From: Kribbella sindirgiensis
GTDB taxonomy: Bacteria > Actinomycetota > Actinomycetes > Propionibacteriales > Kribbellaceae
NCBI RefSeq assembly: GCF_004331435.1
Contig: NZ_SJKA01000009.1
Span: 186,001-250,000, forward strand
Reading direction: 5' to 3'
Length of the DNA stretch: 64,000 nt
The notes beneath the pieces are model-generated. The model saw nothing but the letters and a program-made list of their open reading frames with translations. It searched no databases and had not been told where the DNA came from. The first letter of the stretch is position 1, and each line of letters starts with the position of its first letter. Both the position numbers and the translations under genes were made by a program. Shown here piece by piece: positions 35,015-44,456 of this stretch.

Positions 35015-36106
35015 ATGCCGACCTTTCCGAGAAACCCGATCATGTCCCTGACCGCCGAGCAGCCGCGGCACGAACTGGGTGAGAGCTACGGCCCGGACCT
35101 CCGGCTCGCGGACTTGCTCACGCCCGAACTGGGCGACCTCGAACTCGGCTACGGCACCGCAGCGGGTGACGTGAAGCTGCGTACGGCGATCGCGGACCGG
35201 CACGGCGTACGGCCCGAGGACGTGGTCGTGACTGTCGGCGGGATGCACGGGATCTTCCTCCTCGCCTACCTGCTGGAGGGAGAGGTGGTGACGACGGCGC
35301 CGCAGTTCCCGATGACACGCAACGCGTTCGACACGGTCGGTGCGCCGGTGCGGGCCGTACCGCTGACCTTTGACGAGGGCTACCGGGTCACGCCGGAGGC
35401 GGTGCGTGCGCAGCTCACGCCGCAGACCAGGCTGGTGAGCTTGGCGACTCCGCAGAACCCGTCCGGTGTCGCCGTCCCGCTGGAGACCCTGCGCGAGATC
35501 CTCGATGCGATGAGTGAGGTCTGCCCGGACGCGTACTTGATGGTGGACGAGACCTATCGGACCGCGGCGTACGGCGATGACCCGATCGTGGACACGGCGC
35601 TCCGGCTCGGGCCGAAGGTGGTGTCCGTCGCGTCGCTGTCGAAGTGCCATGGGGCGGCCGGGTTGCGGATCGGATGGGTGATCAGTACCGATGCGGACCT
35701 GATCGAGCAGTTGACGACCGCGAAGTTCAGCACGGTGGTCACCGCGTCCCCGGTCACGGAGGCGCTGGCGGTCCGGGTCTTCGAGCAGGAGGACAAGATC
35801 CTCGGCGAGCGAAGGGTCTGGCTGGAACAGAACCTGCGCATCACCGAGGACTGGGTGAACGCGAACAGCGCGCTCGTGGAGTGGGTTCGTCCGTCGGCCG
35901 GGGCGTTGTGCGTGGTCCGGTTGGCGACGGACGTGGATCTCGAGCGGTTCCGGCGTACGGCGGCGGAACTCGGCGTACGGCTGGCGGACGGGGACTGGTT
36001 CGGCGACGACCCGCGGGTGTTCCGGCTCGGCTTCGGCTTCCTGCCGCTGGAGGACCTGAAGGCGGCGCTCGACGCGCTCCGCGAGGCATTCCGGGCGGCC
36101 CGCTGA
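35015..36106 (+). CDS. PLP-dependent aminotransferase, class I/II
   Basis: 363-residue fold-type I PLP enzyme. The cofactor lysine is in SLSKCHGAAGLRIGW; TPQNPSG and VDETYR are the usual substrate/PLP contacts. Shorter than typical class I enzymes (about 400) with a compact N-terminus. The ATG at 35015 lies 6 nt after AACGAT, compatible with leaderless start; ATG 35042 is an alternative. It is divergent from, and presumably controlled by, the MocR regulator. Amino-acid substrate not predictable. Confidence 0.9.
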   Translation: MPTFPRNPIMSLTAEQPRHELGESYGPDLRLADLLTPELGDLELGYGTAAGDVKLRTAIADRHGVRPEDVVVTVGGMHGIFLLAYLLEGEVVTTAPQFPMTRNAFDTVGAPVRAVPLTFDEGYRVTPEAVRAQLTPQTRLVSLATPQNPSGVAVPLETLREILDAMSEVCPDAYLMVDETYRTAAYGDDPIVDTALRLGPKVVSVASLSKCHGAAGLRIGWVISTDADLIEQLTTAKFSTVVTASPVTEALAVRVFEQEDKILGERRVWLEQNLRITEDWVNANSALVEWVRPSAGALCVVRLATDVDLERFRRTAAELGVRLADGDWFGDDPRVFRLGFGFLPLEDLKAALDALREAFRAAR

Positions 36107-36163
36107 CAGCGGCCGCCGGATGCGCTGCGGTGGCCTGTCCGACCCGCCCACTAGGCTGGCGGT

Positions 36164-38149
36164 GTGCCGGAGGTTTATGACCCGTTGACCGATCCTGCAC
36201 CGGCGCACGATGTGCGGGCGGTGTTGCGGATCCGGGCGTTCCGGCGGCTGTGGATCGCGTTCGGGCTGTCCAGCCTCGGGGACTGGATCGGCCTGCTGGC
36301 GCTGACCGCGATGGCGAAGGCGTTCGCCGGCGACGACTACCAGGCGGCCAACTTCGCGATCGGCGGCGTGCTGTTCCTGCGGGTGCTGCCCGCGCTGGTG
36401 ATGGGCCCGGTGGCGGGCTGGATCGCGGACCGGCTGGACCGGCGCTGGACGATGATCGTCGGCGACCTGATCCGGGCCGCGTTCTTCGTCAGCATCCCGA
36501 TCGTCGGCACGCTGACCTGGGTGCTGGTGGCAACGGTGCTGATCGAGATCGTCAGCCTGATCTGGGGCCCGGCCAAGGACGCCAGCGTGCCCAACCTGGT
36601 GCCCCGGCACCGGCTCGAGGCGGCCAACCAGCTCAGCCTGATCACCACGTACGGGACGGCGTTGCCGGCCGCGGTCATCTTCACCGCGATCACGCTGGTG
36701 TCGCGCTGGGCCGGAGACTTCGCCATCGACCTGGCCGTGTACGTGAACGCCGCGACCTTCGTCGTCTCGGCGTTGGCGATCGTGTCGGTCGCCGAGATCG
36801 GCCGTGCGATCCACGAGCACGAGGACCATCCGACGCTGTGGCGGACCATGGTCGAGGGCTGGTCGTACGTCACCGGCACTCCGGTGGTTCGCGGTCTGGT
36901 GATCGGGATCTCCGGCGCGTTCGCGGCCGGCGCGGTCGTGATCGGCTTGGGTCGCACGTACGTCGAAGGACTGGGCGCCGGCGACCCCGGGTACGGCGTG
37001 CTGTTCGGTGCCGTGTTCGGCGGTCTCGCGCTCGGGATGGGGTTCGCGCCGCGGATCTTCTCCGGGCTGTCCCGGCGCCGGCTGTTCGCGGCGGGGCTGG
37101 TCGGGTCGGGGATCTGCCTGGCCGGGCTGGCGCTGATCCAGCAGATCGAGATCGCCACGATGATCGCGATCCTGCTCGGGTTCTGCGCCGGCGGCTCGTG
37201 GGTCTCCGGGTACACGCTGCTCGGTCTCGAGGTGCCGGACGCCGTCCGCGGGCGGACGTTCGCGTTCGTGCAGTCCGCTGTGCGTACGGTCCTCGCGATC
37301 ACGCTGGCGATCGCGCCGTTCGCGGCCGGTGCGATCGGCCGGCATACGTGGACGATCGGCGGCCGTTCGGCGACGTACAACGGTGCCTCGATGACGATGG
37401 TGGCGGCGGCGGTCCTGGCCGGGGTGATCGGTCTGCTCGCCTGGCGGCAGATGGACGACCGTCCGGGGGTGCCGTTCTGGCGCGACGTACGGCGCAGTTT
37501 CGGCAAGACGCGGGGCGACTATCCGACGACCGGCCTGTTCATCGCGCTCGAGGGCGGTGAGGGCGCCGGCAAGTCGACGCAGTCCGCGCTCCTGGTGGCG
37601 TGGCTGGAGGAGCAGGGCCAGCAGGTGCTGCTGACCCGCGAGCCCGGTGCGACCGAGCTCGGGAAGACCCTGCGACAGATCGTCCTCGACCCGGCGACCG
37701 GTGACATCTCGCACCGCGCGGAGGCGCTGCTGTACGCCGCGGACAAGGCCGAGCACGTCGACTCGGTGATCAAGCCGGCGCTGAAGTCCGGCGCGGTCGT
37801 GATCACCGATCGGTACGTCGACTCCGCGCTGGCGTACCAGGGTTCCGGGCGGGACCTGGACCTGTCGGACGTCGAGCGGGTGAATCGCTGGGCCACCGAC
37901 GACCTTCGCCCGAACCTCACGATCCTGCTGGACCTGCCGCCGACGAGCGGTCTCGGCCGGTTCGCCGAACGGGACCGGATCGAGGCGCAGTCCGACGCCT
38001 TCCACGAGCGGGTGCGGAACGCGTTCCTCGAGCTCGCCGCGGCCGAACCCCAGCACTACCTGGTGCTCGACGCGACCCAGGACCGCGAGGACATCGCGCA
38101 ACAGATCCGCGCCCGCCTCCAACCGATGCTTCCCAAGGTGGGTCTATGA
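36164..38149 (+). CDS. tmk: MFS transporter-like domain fused to thymidylate kinase
   Basis: 661-residue fusion. Residues 20 to about 430 form a major-facilitator-like membrane domain with 10-12 helices (ADRLDRRWTMIVGDLIRAAFF loop); residues about 455-661 are a dTMP kinase that phosphorylates dTMP to dTDP. The kinase is complete: P-loop GGEGAGKST, DRYVDSALAYQG and a LID region (FAERDRIEAQSD). A similar membrane-anchored Tmk occurs in Streptomyces, as I recall, next to topA and holB as here. GTG 36164 lies 6 nt after TAGGCT, leaderless. The stop overlaps the holB ATG by four bases. Confidence 0.93.
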   Translation: MPEVYDPLTDPAPAHDVRAVLRIRAFRRLWIAFGLSSLGDWIGLLALTAMAKAFAGDDYQAANFAIGGVLFLRVLPALVMGPVAGWIADRLDRRWTMIVGDLIRAAFFVSIPIVGTLTWVLVATVLIEIVSLIWGPAKDASVPNLVPRHRLEAANQLSLITTYGTALPAAVIFTAITLVSRWAGDFAIDLAVYVNAATFVVSALAIVSVAEIGRAIHEHEDHPTLWRTMVEGWSYVTGTPVVRGLVIGISGAFAAGAVVIGLGRTYVEGLGAGDPGYGVLFGAVFGGLALGMGFAPRIFSGLSRRRLFAAGLVGSGICLAGLALIQQIEIATMIAILLGFCAGGSWVSGYTLLGLEVPDAVRGRTFAFVQSAVRTVLAITLAIAPFAAGAIGRHTWTIGGRSATYNGASMTMVAAAVLAGVIGLLAWRQMDDRPGVPFWRDVRRSFGKTRGDYPTTGLFIALEGGEGAGKSTQSALLVAWLEEQGQQVLLTREPGATELGKTLRQIVLDPATGDISHRAEALLYAADKAEHVDSVIKPALKSGAVVITDRYVDSALAYQGSGRDLDLSDVERVNRWATDDLRPNLTILLDLPPTSGLGRFAERDRIEAQSDAFHERVRNAFLELAAAEPQHYLVLDATQDREDIAQQIRARLQPMLPKVGL

Positions 38150-39354
38150 GTATCTGGGACGACCTGGTCGGGCAGGGGCCCGCGGTCGCCGTACTGCGGA
38201 AGGCCGTCGACGGCGCCGCCGCCGTACTGCGGGGTGAGCGAGGTCCCGCGGTGGCCGGAATGACGCACGCCTGGCTGATCACCGGACCACCCGGATCCGG
38301 CCGGTCGAACGCGGGCCGGGCGTTCGCGGCCGCGCTGCAGTGCGCGAACAACGGCTGCGGCGAGTGCAACGAGTGCCGTACGGCGCTCAGCGGCGCGCAC
38401 CCGGATGTGTCGCTGATCCGCACCGAACTGCTGTCGATCCGGGTCAGCGAGGTCCGTGAGCTGGTCCGCCGGGCCGCGATGAGCCCGACGCAGGGGCGCT
38501 GGCAGGTGATGGTCGTCGAGGACGCGGACCGCCTCACCGAGCAGGCCGCGGACGCGCTGCTGAAGAGCATCGAGGAGCCGTCGCCGCGAACCGTCTGGGT
38601 GTTGTGCGCGCCGACGGTCGAGGACGTCGTACCGACGATCCGTTCGCGCTGCCGCCTGCTGGTGCTGCGGACGCCGCCGGTCGCCGCGGTCGCGGAGATG
38701 CTGAGCCGGACACTCGACATCGGTCAGGATCTGGCCTGGTTCGCGGCGCGCGCCGCGCAGGGGCACATCGGCCGGGCGCGCGCGCTGGCCCGCGACGAGG
38801 CGGTGCGGGAGCGGCGGAACAAGGTGCTCGAGGTGCCGTTCGCGCTGCGCGATCTCGGTGCCTGCCTGAAGGCGGCGCAACGGCTGGTCGAGGCGGCCAA
38901 GGAAGAGGCCAAGGGCAGCGCGGAGAAGGTCGACGAGAAGGAGCGGGCCGCGCTCGAACAGGCGCTCGGCGTCGGCACGAAGGGCGCCCGGCCGCGCGAG
39001 GCGAACGCCGCCCTGAAGGAGCTCGAGGACCAGCAGAAGGCCCGCGCCAAACGGTGGGAACGCGACGTCCTGGACCGTTCATTGGTCGACCTGATGGCGC
39101 TGTACCGCGACGTCCTGGTGGTGCAGACCGGGTCCGGCAGCGAACTGATCAACGCCGAACTGCACCGCAACATCGAGCAGCTCGGCAGCCGGACGACGCC
39201 CGAGCAGACCGTCCGCCGGATCGACGCGATCGCGATGTGCCGCGAGGCGATCGAGGCGAACGTGGCGCCGCTGGTCGCGCTCGAGGCGATGACGATCGGC
39301 CTGTTCGAGGGCCGCAGCGACGGGTTCACGATCCCGAGGCGCCCACAGCGCTGA
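38146..39354 (+). CDS. holB: DNA polymerase III subunit delta'
   Basis: 402-residue clamp-loader subunit. A degenerate P-loop, GPPGSGRS (Arg for Lys), precedes a zinc module with four Cys (CANNGCGECNEC); VVEDADRLTEQAADALLKSIEEP and SRCRLLVL are sensor regions. The degenerate P-loop fits the non-hydrolysing role of delta'. The ATGA overlap with tmk shows translational coupling, an arrangement conserved in many bacteria. Confidence 0.95.
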   Translation: MSIWDDLVGQGPAVAVLRKAVDGAAAVLRGERGPAVAGMTHAWLITGPPGSGRSNAGRAFAAALQCANNGCGECNECRTALSGAHPDVSLIRTELLSIRVSEVRELVRRAAMSPTQGRWQVMVVEDADRLTEQAADALLKSIEEPSPRTVWVLCAPTVEDVVPTIRSRCRLLVLRTPPVAAVAEMLSRTLDIGQDLAWFAARAAQGHIGRARALARDEAVRERRNKVLEVPFALRDLGACLKAAQRLVEAAKEEAKGSAEKVDEKERAALEQALGVGTKGARPREANAALKELEDQQKARAKRWERDVLDRSLVDLMALYRDVLVVQTGSGSELINAELHRNIEQLGSRTTPEQTVRRIDAIAMCREAIEANVAPLVALEAMTIGLFEGRSDGFTIPRRPQR

Positions 39355-39443
39355 GTCGCGGGCTGAGTCGTGCATCACGCCACGTCCGATAAGTGGGCGG
39401 AACGTGTAACACCGAGACCAGCCGGTCCGATGACTGGGTGACT

Positions 39444-39461
39444 GGGCGGAGCGGTCCGCCC
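39444..39461 (+). terminator. Weak terminator-like hairpin after holB
   Basis: 7-bp stem GGGCGGA/TCCGCCC with GCGG loop, without a T run; 90 nt after the holB stop. Confidence 0.35.
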
Positions 39462-39490
39462 GGCTTCACCCTGCCGCGAAACGGACCCAA

Positions 39491-40156
39491 ATGACCCAGC
39501 CGTCCTCCCCGATCCAGCCTGCGCGGCCGCCGCTGCCGTCGGCTGAGTCCTGGCTGGAGGGCATCCCGACGCCGAAGGGCCGGCAGGACGGGTACGCCGT
39601 CGCCGCGTTCGCGACGAGTCTGCCCGGGCTGGTACCGATCGCGGTCGTGCTGGCCGGGGTGGCGCTGCGACGGATCAAGCGCACCGGCGGGCACGGGAAA
39701 CGGCTCGCGTACGGCGCGCTGGCGGTGTCGCTGTGCTGGGTGATCGCGATCGGTGTCGCCGTCGCCCTCAACCTGGTCGGCGAGCACCGGCGCGGCATCG
39801 GCAAGACCGTGTCGATCTCGCAGGTGGAGGTCGGCCGCTGCTTCGACGCGGACCTGGAGGCCTCGACGCTGCGGCTGGTACGGATCGCGGACTGCGCCGT
39901 GGCGCACACCGGCGAGGCGTACGCGAAGGTGCAGGCCGCGCTCGTCGGGTTGTCGACCGCGCAGACCGGAACGGTCGCGACCCAGCAGTGCGCGGGTGCG
40001 TTCGTGGAGTTCGTGGGGACGCCGTACGAGCGGTCCGAGCTGGACATGTACTACGTCGTACTCGGCGATCGCGCGGTTGCTGACGGCAACGTCCTGTGTC
40101 TGGTCGGCATGCCCGGGACCCACCTGACAGGTACGATGCGCGGATCACAGCGGTAA
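39491..40156 (+). CDS. DUF4190/septum-formation-like membrane protein (first paralogue)
   Basis: 221-residue protein: Pro-rich cytosolic N-terminus, two TM helices forming a DUF4190-type hairpin (about residues 35-58 and 76-97), then an extracytoplasmic domain with four Cys (GRCFDAD, ADCAVAH, TQQCAG, VLCLVG), the pattern of the septum_form family (PF13845). Four conserved Cys suggest two disulphides. No clear Shine-Dalgarno precedes ATG 39491. A longer paralogue lies 28 nt downstream, so the two are likely co-expressed. Role in cell division is only implied by the family name. Confidence 0.75.
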   Translation: MTQPSSPIQPARPPLPSAESWLEGIPTPKGRQDGYAVAAFATSLPGLVPIAVVLAGVALRRIKRTGGHGKRLAYGALAVSLCWVIAIGVAVALNLVGEHRRGIGKTVSISQVEVGRCFDADLEASTLRLVRIADCAVAHTGEAYAKVQAALVGLSTAQTGTVATQQCAGAFVEFVGTPYERSELDMYYVVLGDRAVADGNVLCLVGMPGTHLTGTMRGSQR

Positions 40157-40184
40157 TGCCCGCGGGGGAATCAGTGGGGGTAGC

Positions 40185-41117
40185 GTGAGTCAGCCACCGT
40201 ACGGCCCGGAGCCGGAACGACCACAGGACAGGCCACAAGACCGTCCGCACGATCCGACCCGTGCGTTCCCGACGTACGGCCGCCCGGGACAGCCGGAGGC
40301 GCCTCGTGCGCAGGGCGGGACGTCTTGGGCGCCGCCTGGGCAGTCGCCCTACGCGCAGGCGCCAGGTGGGCAGGCGCCGTACGGACCGGGGTACGGGCCG
40401 GGGCAGTATCCGTCGGCGTACGGTCAGGCGCCGGGGCCGTACGGCTACGGCTATGGGTACGGCGGTTACGGGTACAGCGGCTCGGGTGGGACGAACGGGC
40501 TGGCCACCGCGGCGCTGGTGACCGGCCTCGGCGGCTTCGTCATCGGGTTGTCCGCGCCGGTGGCGATCGGGCTCGGCATCGCCGCGCTGGTACAGATCAA
40601 CCGCAGCAAGCAAGAAGGCAAAGGGATGGCGATCGCCGGTCTGGTGATGGGCTCCCTGGTGACGCTCGGCTACACGCTGCTGATCGTGCTTGTGATCGTC
40701 CTCGGTTCCTCCGCCGACGACGACTACAGCGCACCGAGCCCGGGGTCGTCGAACACCGCCCCGACCACGTACGTCGAAGACCTGACCGTCGGCGAATGCT
40801 TCGACGAGGCCACCGAAGAGGACGAGGTGATCCGCCAGCCCTGCACGGACGCCCACGACGCCGAGGTCGTAGCGATCCCCGCGATCCCCGGTACGCCGTA
40901 CCCCGGCGACAGCGCCATCAACAAGGCGGCCGACCGCGCCTGTGCTCCTGCCTTCGGCACGTATGTGGGCAAGTCACGTGACCAGTCCGAGCTGTACCTC
41001 GACTGGTGGACACCGAGCAAGGAAGCCTGGGACGACGGCGACCACCGCGTCCTGTGCGCCGCCTTCGGTCCCGACGACGACAAACTCACCGGCAGCGTGA
41101 AGAACAGCCACCGGTAG
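40185..41117 (+). CDS. DUF4190/septum-formation-like membrane protein (second paralogue)
   Basis: 310-residue paralogue of the preceding protein. The cytosolic N-terminal 100 residues are low complexity, rich in Pro, Gly, Gln and Tyr (repeats like YGPGYGPG and YGYGYGYGG). Two TM helices of DUF4190 type follow (about 108-135 and 148-175), then a Ser/Thr linker and an exported domain with the same four-Cys pattern (GECFDEA, QPCTDAHDAEVV, RACAPAFG, VLCAAFG). GTG 40185 follows a GTGGGGG tract. Confidence 0.8.
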   Translation: MSQPPYGPEPERPQDRPQDRPHDPTRAFPTYGRPGQPEAPRAQGGTSWAPPGQSPYAQAPGGQAPYGPGYGPGQYPSAYGQAPGPYGYGYGYGGYGYSGSGGTNGLATAALVTGLGGFVIGLSAPVAIGLGIAALVQINRSKQEGKGMAIAGLVMGSLVTLGYTLLIVLVIVLGSSADDDYSAPSPGSSNTAPTTYVEDLTVGECFDEATEEDEVIRQPCTDAHDAEVVAIPAIPGTPYPGDSAINKAADRACAPAFGTYVGKSRDQSELYLDWWTPSKEAWDDGDHRVLCAAFGPDDDKLTGSVKNSHR

Positions 41118-41204
41118 GGGCGTGACCCATCGCTCCGGGGCGGTGAACAGGTTATTTCTGGTGTAGCGCGACCACTTCCTGTGCAACGCCCGTACGCTAG
41201 CGGC

Positions 41205-42212
41205 GTGGGTATGGTGATGGCGGTGTCGTTCGAGAGGTATGGGCGGCTTTACTACCTTGACCCGGGGGAGTTTCGGCCTCGGGTGGGGGAGAAGGTGCTG
41301 GTGCCTACCGACGACGGGCCTGAGGTTGCGGAGTGTGTGTGGGCGCCGCAGTACGTGACCGAGGACGTCGGCGGGCTGCCGTTGTGCGCGGGGATCGCGA
41401 CGGCCACGGATCTGGACCGGGACGAGCAGAATCGGCAGCGGCGGGCGGATGCGCGGGTGATCGCCAAGCGGACGATCCGGGAGCACGATCTGCCCATGAA
41501 GGTGGTCGGGATCGATTTCGTCGACCGGCGGCCGGATATCGACCAGTTGGTGATCGTGTACTTCTCGGCGCCGCACCGGGTGGATTTCCGGGAGCTCGTC
41601 CGGGATCTGGCGCGGGCGCTGCGGGCGCGGATCGAGTTGCGGCAGGTCGGTGCTCGCGACGAGGCGCGGCTGCAGGGCGGTATCGGGCCGTGTGGGCGGG
41701 ATCTGTGCTGTGCGACGTTCCTGAAGGATTTCGAGCCGGTCAGCGTGCGGATGGCGAAGGACCAGGACCTGCCGCTGAATCCGTTGAAGATCTCCGGCGC
41801 ATGCGGCCGGCTGATGTGCTGCCTGAAGTACGAGCACCCGCTGTACCAGGAGTTCAACGCGAAGGCTCCGGCGCTCGGGACCGCGGTGGAGACCCCCGCG
41901 GGTGATGGAGTGGTGGTCGGGCACAACGTGCCGAGCGACACCGTGGTCGTCCGGCTCGCGGCCTCGGGCCGGCGTTGCGCGTGCAGCAGGGCGGACGTCT
42001 GCTCGCCGCGGCAGCAGTACGAGGCCTCTGGTACGACGACCCCGGACGCAGCACCCGTCGTACCGGAAGCCAAGGCGCCTGTACCGGAAGCGCCGGCCGC
42101 CCCGGAAGCAGCTCCTGCGGAGCCGACGGAGAGCCGTGAGGAGCGGCGGGCGCGGAAACCACGCCGCCGGCGCCGCTTGCACCATGACGACGAGGGAGAA
42201 ACCGCGCAGTGA
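41205..42212 (+). CDS. PSP1 domain protein, RicT (YaaT)-like
   Basis: 335-residue cytosolic protein. The PSP1 core (about residues 1-255) contains two Cys-rich motifs, GPCGRDLCC and GACGRLMCC, as in RicT, which with RicA/RicF forms an Fe-S complex that influences RNA processing and sporulation in Bacillus. The C-terminal 80 residues are a Pro/Ala/Glu then Arg-rich tail. The GTG at 41205 lies 6 nt after TACGCT, leaderless. Location after holB is also conserved in Firmicutes. The TGA overlaps the GTG of the peptidase gene. Confidence 0.9.
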   Translation: MGMVMAVSFERYGRLYYLDPGEFRPRVGEKVLVPTDDGPEVAECVWAPQYVTEDVGGLPLCAGIATATDLDRDEQNRQRRADARVIAKRTIREHDLPMKVVGIDFVDRRPDIDQLVIVYFSAPHRVDFRELVRDLARALRARIELRQVGARDEARLQGGIGPCGRDLCCATFLKDFEPVSVRMAKDQDLPLNPLKISGACGRLMCCLKYEHPLYQEFNAKAPALGTAVETPAGDGVVVGHNVPSDTVVVRLAASGRRCACSRADVCSPRQQYEASGTTTPDAAPVVPEAKAPVPEAPAAPEAAPAEPTESREERRARKPRRRRRLHHDDEGETAQ

Positions 42213-43747
42213 GATTCCGCAGGTCGACCGTACTGGTGGCAACTCTGGCGGTGCTCGCGAGCGGATGTGGGGTAGCGAGTCGCGCGCAGGACGCGGACGG
42301 CGGTACGGCGCCTGGCGTCGGCAGCAACCCGCCGAGCGGGCCGGTTGGGCCGATCCCGGCGGGGCTGGAGAAGTTCTACGAGCAGAAGCCGGACTGGGAA
42401 CGCTGCGGCTCCAACCAGCAGTGCGCGACCATCGAGGTCCCGCTGGACTACAAGAAGCCGACCGGGCAAACGATTGAGCTGCGCGCCCGGAAGGTGCTCG
42501 CCAAGGACCGCGGCGGGCGGATCGGCACGCTGTTCATCAACCCGGGCGGCCCCGGCGCCTCCGGGCAGGACTTCGCCGCGCAGGTGCCGATGCTGTTCGG
42601 GTCGCCGCTGTTGCGCAAGTTCGACATCATCGGCTGGGACCCGCGCGGCGTCGGTGAATCCACGCCGGTGAAGTGCCTGGACACCGCGCAGCTGGACGCG
42701 ATGATCGCCGCCGACGGGACTCCGGACACGCCCGCCGAGGTCGCCGACGTCGAGAAGCACGCGAAGGCCTTCGCGGCCGCCTGCACGCAGCGGGCCGGCG
42801 CGCTCCTCTCGCATGTCAACACCAAGGATGCGGCCCGCGACATCGACGTACTGCGAGGCATCGTCGGCGACTCCCAGCTCTACTACCTGGGGATGTCGTA
42901 CGGCACGTACCTCGGTGCGACGTACGCCGAGCTGTTCCCGAAGAACGTCGGCCGGCTGGTGCTGGACGGCGCCGTCGACCCGGCGATCACGTCTCAGCAG
43001 ATGGGGATGGCGCAGGCGAAGGGCTTCGACAAGGCGCTGGACGCGTTCGCGGAGGACTGTGCGCAGCGTTCCTGCAAGCTCGGCGGCAGCAAGAACGAGG
43101 TACTGGCCAAGGTCGACAAGCTGATCAAGGACAGCGACGCGCATCCGCTGCCGGGTGACGGGCAGCGCCAGGTCACGCAGGCCCTGGTCGTCCTCGGCAT
43201 GGTCTACCCGCTGTATCTGAAGGAGTTCTGGCCGCGGCTCGAGGACGCCGTCGTCGACGGGCTGGCCGGGAACGGCTCGCGGCTGCTCGCGCTGGCCGAC
43301 GAGTACACGGACCGCAAGCCGTCCGGGTACTCCGACAACGCGAACGAGGCCCAGATCGCGGTCAACTGTTCCGACCGGCCGGATGTCACCTCGATCGCGC
43401 AGCTCCAGGCGGAGGTGCCGGAGTACAAGGCCGCGTCACCGCGGTTCGGCGAGTTCATCGCCTGGTCGTCGGCGTCCTGCATCAACTGGCCGGTGAAGCC
43501 GACGGACAAGCCGCACCCGATCAAGGCGGCCGGCTCGAAGCCGATCATGGTCCTCGGGACGACGCGCGACCCGGCGACGCCGTACGAGTGGGCGGTCGGC
43601 CTGGCGCACCAGCTCGAGAACGGCGTCCTCGTCACCCGCGACGGCGACGGGCACACGGCGTACCTGTCGGGCAACGCGTGCGTGAAGAACGTCGTCGAGA
43701 GCTACCTCGTCCAGGGCAACACCCCGGCCGCCGACATCAAGTGCTAG
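42209..43747 (+). CDS. Secreted alpha/beta hydrolase, tripeptidyl aminopeptidase (TAP) type lipoprotein
   Basis: 512-residue exported serine hydrolase. Lipoprotein signal with lipobox LASGC; oxyanion-hole region INPGGPGASG; catalytic triad Ser230 (GMSYGTYLG), Asp454 (TTRDPATP) and His482 (GDGHTAY); C-terminal Cys-bearing TAP-type domain. It probably cleaves short peptides from N-termini outside the cell. The start GTG overlaps the preceding TGA (GTGA). A peptidase at this place downstream of holB also occurs in Streptomyces, as I recall. Confidence 0.93.
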   Translation: MRFRRSTVLVATLAVLASGCGVASRAQDADGGTAPGVGSNPPSGPVGPIPAGLEKFYEQKPDWERCGSNQQCATIEVPLDYKKPTGQTIELRARKVLAKDRGGRIGTLFINPGGPGASGQDFAAQVPMLFGSPLLRKFDIIGWDPRGVGESTPVKCLDTAQLDAMIAADGTPDTPAEVADVEKHAKAFAAACTQRAGALLSHVNTKDAARDIDVLRGIVGDSQLYYLGMSYGTYLGATYAELFPKNVGRLVLDGAVDPAITSQQMGMAQAKGFDKALDAFAEDCAQRSCKLGGSKNEVLAKVDKLIKDSDAHPLPGDGQRQVTQALVVLGMVYPLYLKEFWPRLEDAVVDGLAGNGSRLLALADEYTDRKPSGYSDNANEAQIAVNCSDRPDVTSIAQLQAEVPEYKAASPRFGEFIAWSSASCINWPVKPTDKPHPIKAAGSKPIMVLGTTRDPATPYEWAVGLAHQLENGVLVTRDGDGHTAYLSGNACVKNVVESYLVQGNTPAADIKC

Positions 43748-44373
43748 TTGGGCCGCGTGTCGCCAGGGTCGACCGGGAGTTTGAGGGTGTCGGTGGCCTG
43801 CTGGAGGACGGCGCGGAGGCCGGCCTCGTCCTGCGGGCGGCCGCCGACGGTGATCTCGACCGCTGACGTCTTGCCGTCGTCGAGCGAGACCCAGCGCGAC
43901 AGACCCATCCGGGCACCGCGGCTCTTGTCGACGTACGTGTAGATCAGCGTGCCGTTGTCGCGGCTGAGCACCTTCAGGTTGGGCTCGTCGATGCTGCGCT
44001 CACGGTTCGCGACCAGCTCGTCCGGGCTCTGCTTGCTGCCCCGGGTGTCGAACCGGATCTGCCAGACGCCGGTCGAGTCGACGAACTTCGGGCGGGTGCC
44101 GCTCTGCGCGCTCTTCCACCCGGTCGGGACCTCGGACGACACCGGGTCGTCGTCGGTGCCGAAGTTCTGGACGACGTACTGGAGTCCGTCTGCCTGCAGC
44201 CCGTCACCGCGGCTGGGGGTGCTGGACGGCGTCGGACTCACGATCCCCACCGGCGTGTCGTGGGCGGTGAACGGATTGCCACCGTTCACGGCGACGACTG
44301 TGCCGAAAACGGCTACGCCGACGGTCATTCCCGCCAGCGTCATCAGCAGCGCCTGGTGCCTGGGCGTGAGCAT
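43744..44373 (-). CDS. Membrane-anchored hypothetical protein
   Basis: 209-residue protein with a single N-terminal TM helix (about residues 8-29) and an extracytoplasmic domain of about 150 residues with no Cys and no motif I recognise (FDTRGSKQSPDELVANRE, YTYVDKSRGARMGLSR). Possibly a lipid- or wall-associated domain of unknown function. ATG 44373 has a GAGG 5 nt upstream. Its stop overlaps the convergent peptidase stop by 4 nt. Confidence 0.75.
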   Translation of the reverse strand: MLTPRHQALLMTLAGMTVGVAVFGTVVAVNGGNPFTAHDTPVGIVSPTPSSTPSRGDGLQADGLQYVVQNFGTDDDPVSSEVPTGWKSAQSGTRPKFVDSTGVWQIRFDTRGSKQSPDELVANRERSIDEPNLKVLSRDNGTLIYTYVDKSRGARMGLSRWVSLDDGKTSAVEITVGGRPQDEAGLRAVLQQATDTLKLPVDPGDTRPN

Positions 44374-44456
44374 CCCGACCTCGCTTCCCTCTCTCCCGCC
44401 TGATTATCGCCGACGAGAGGGGCGTCACCGCAAACTGCCGCGTACGCTGGCACGTC

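Noticed and set aside
34952..38122. Long upstream extension of the MocR reading frame across the aminotransferase and tmk genes
   Set aside because: Composition is Arg/Asp/Gln-rich frame-shadow; the two plus-strand genes have complete catalytic motifs.
39355..39490. tRNA gene after holB
   Set aside because: A small hairpin is present but no cloverleaf or conserved T-loop could be formed.
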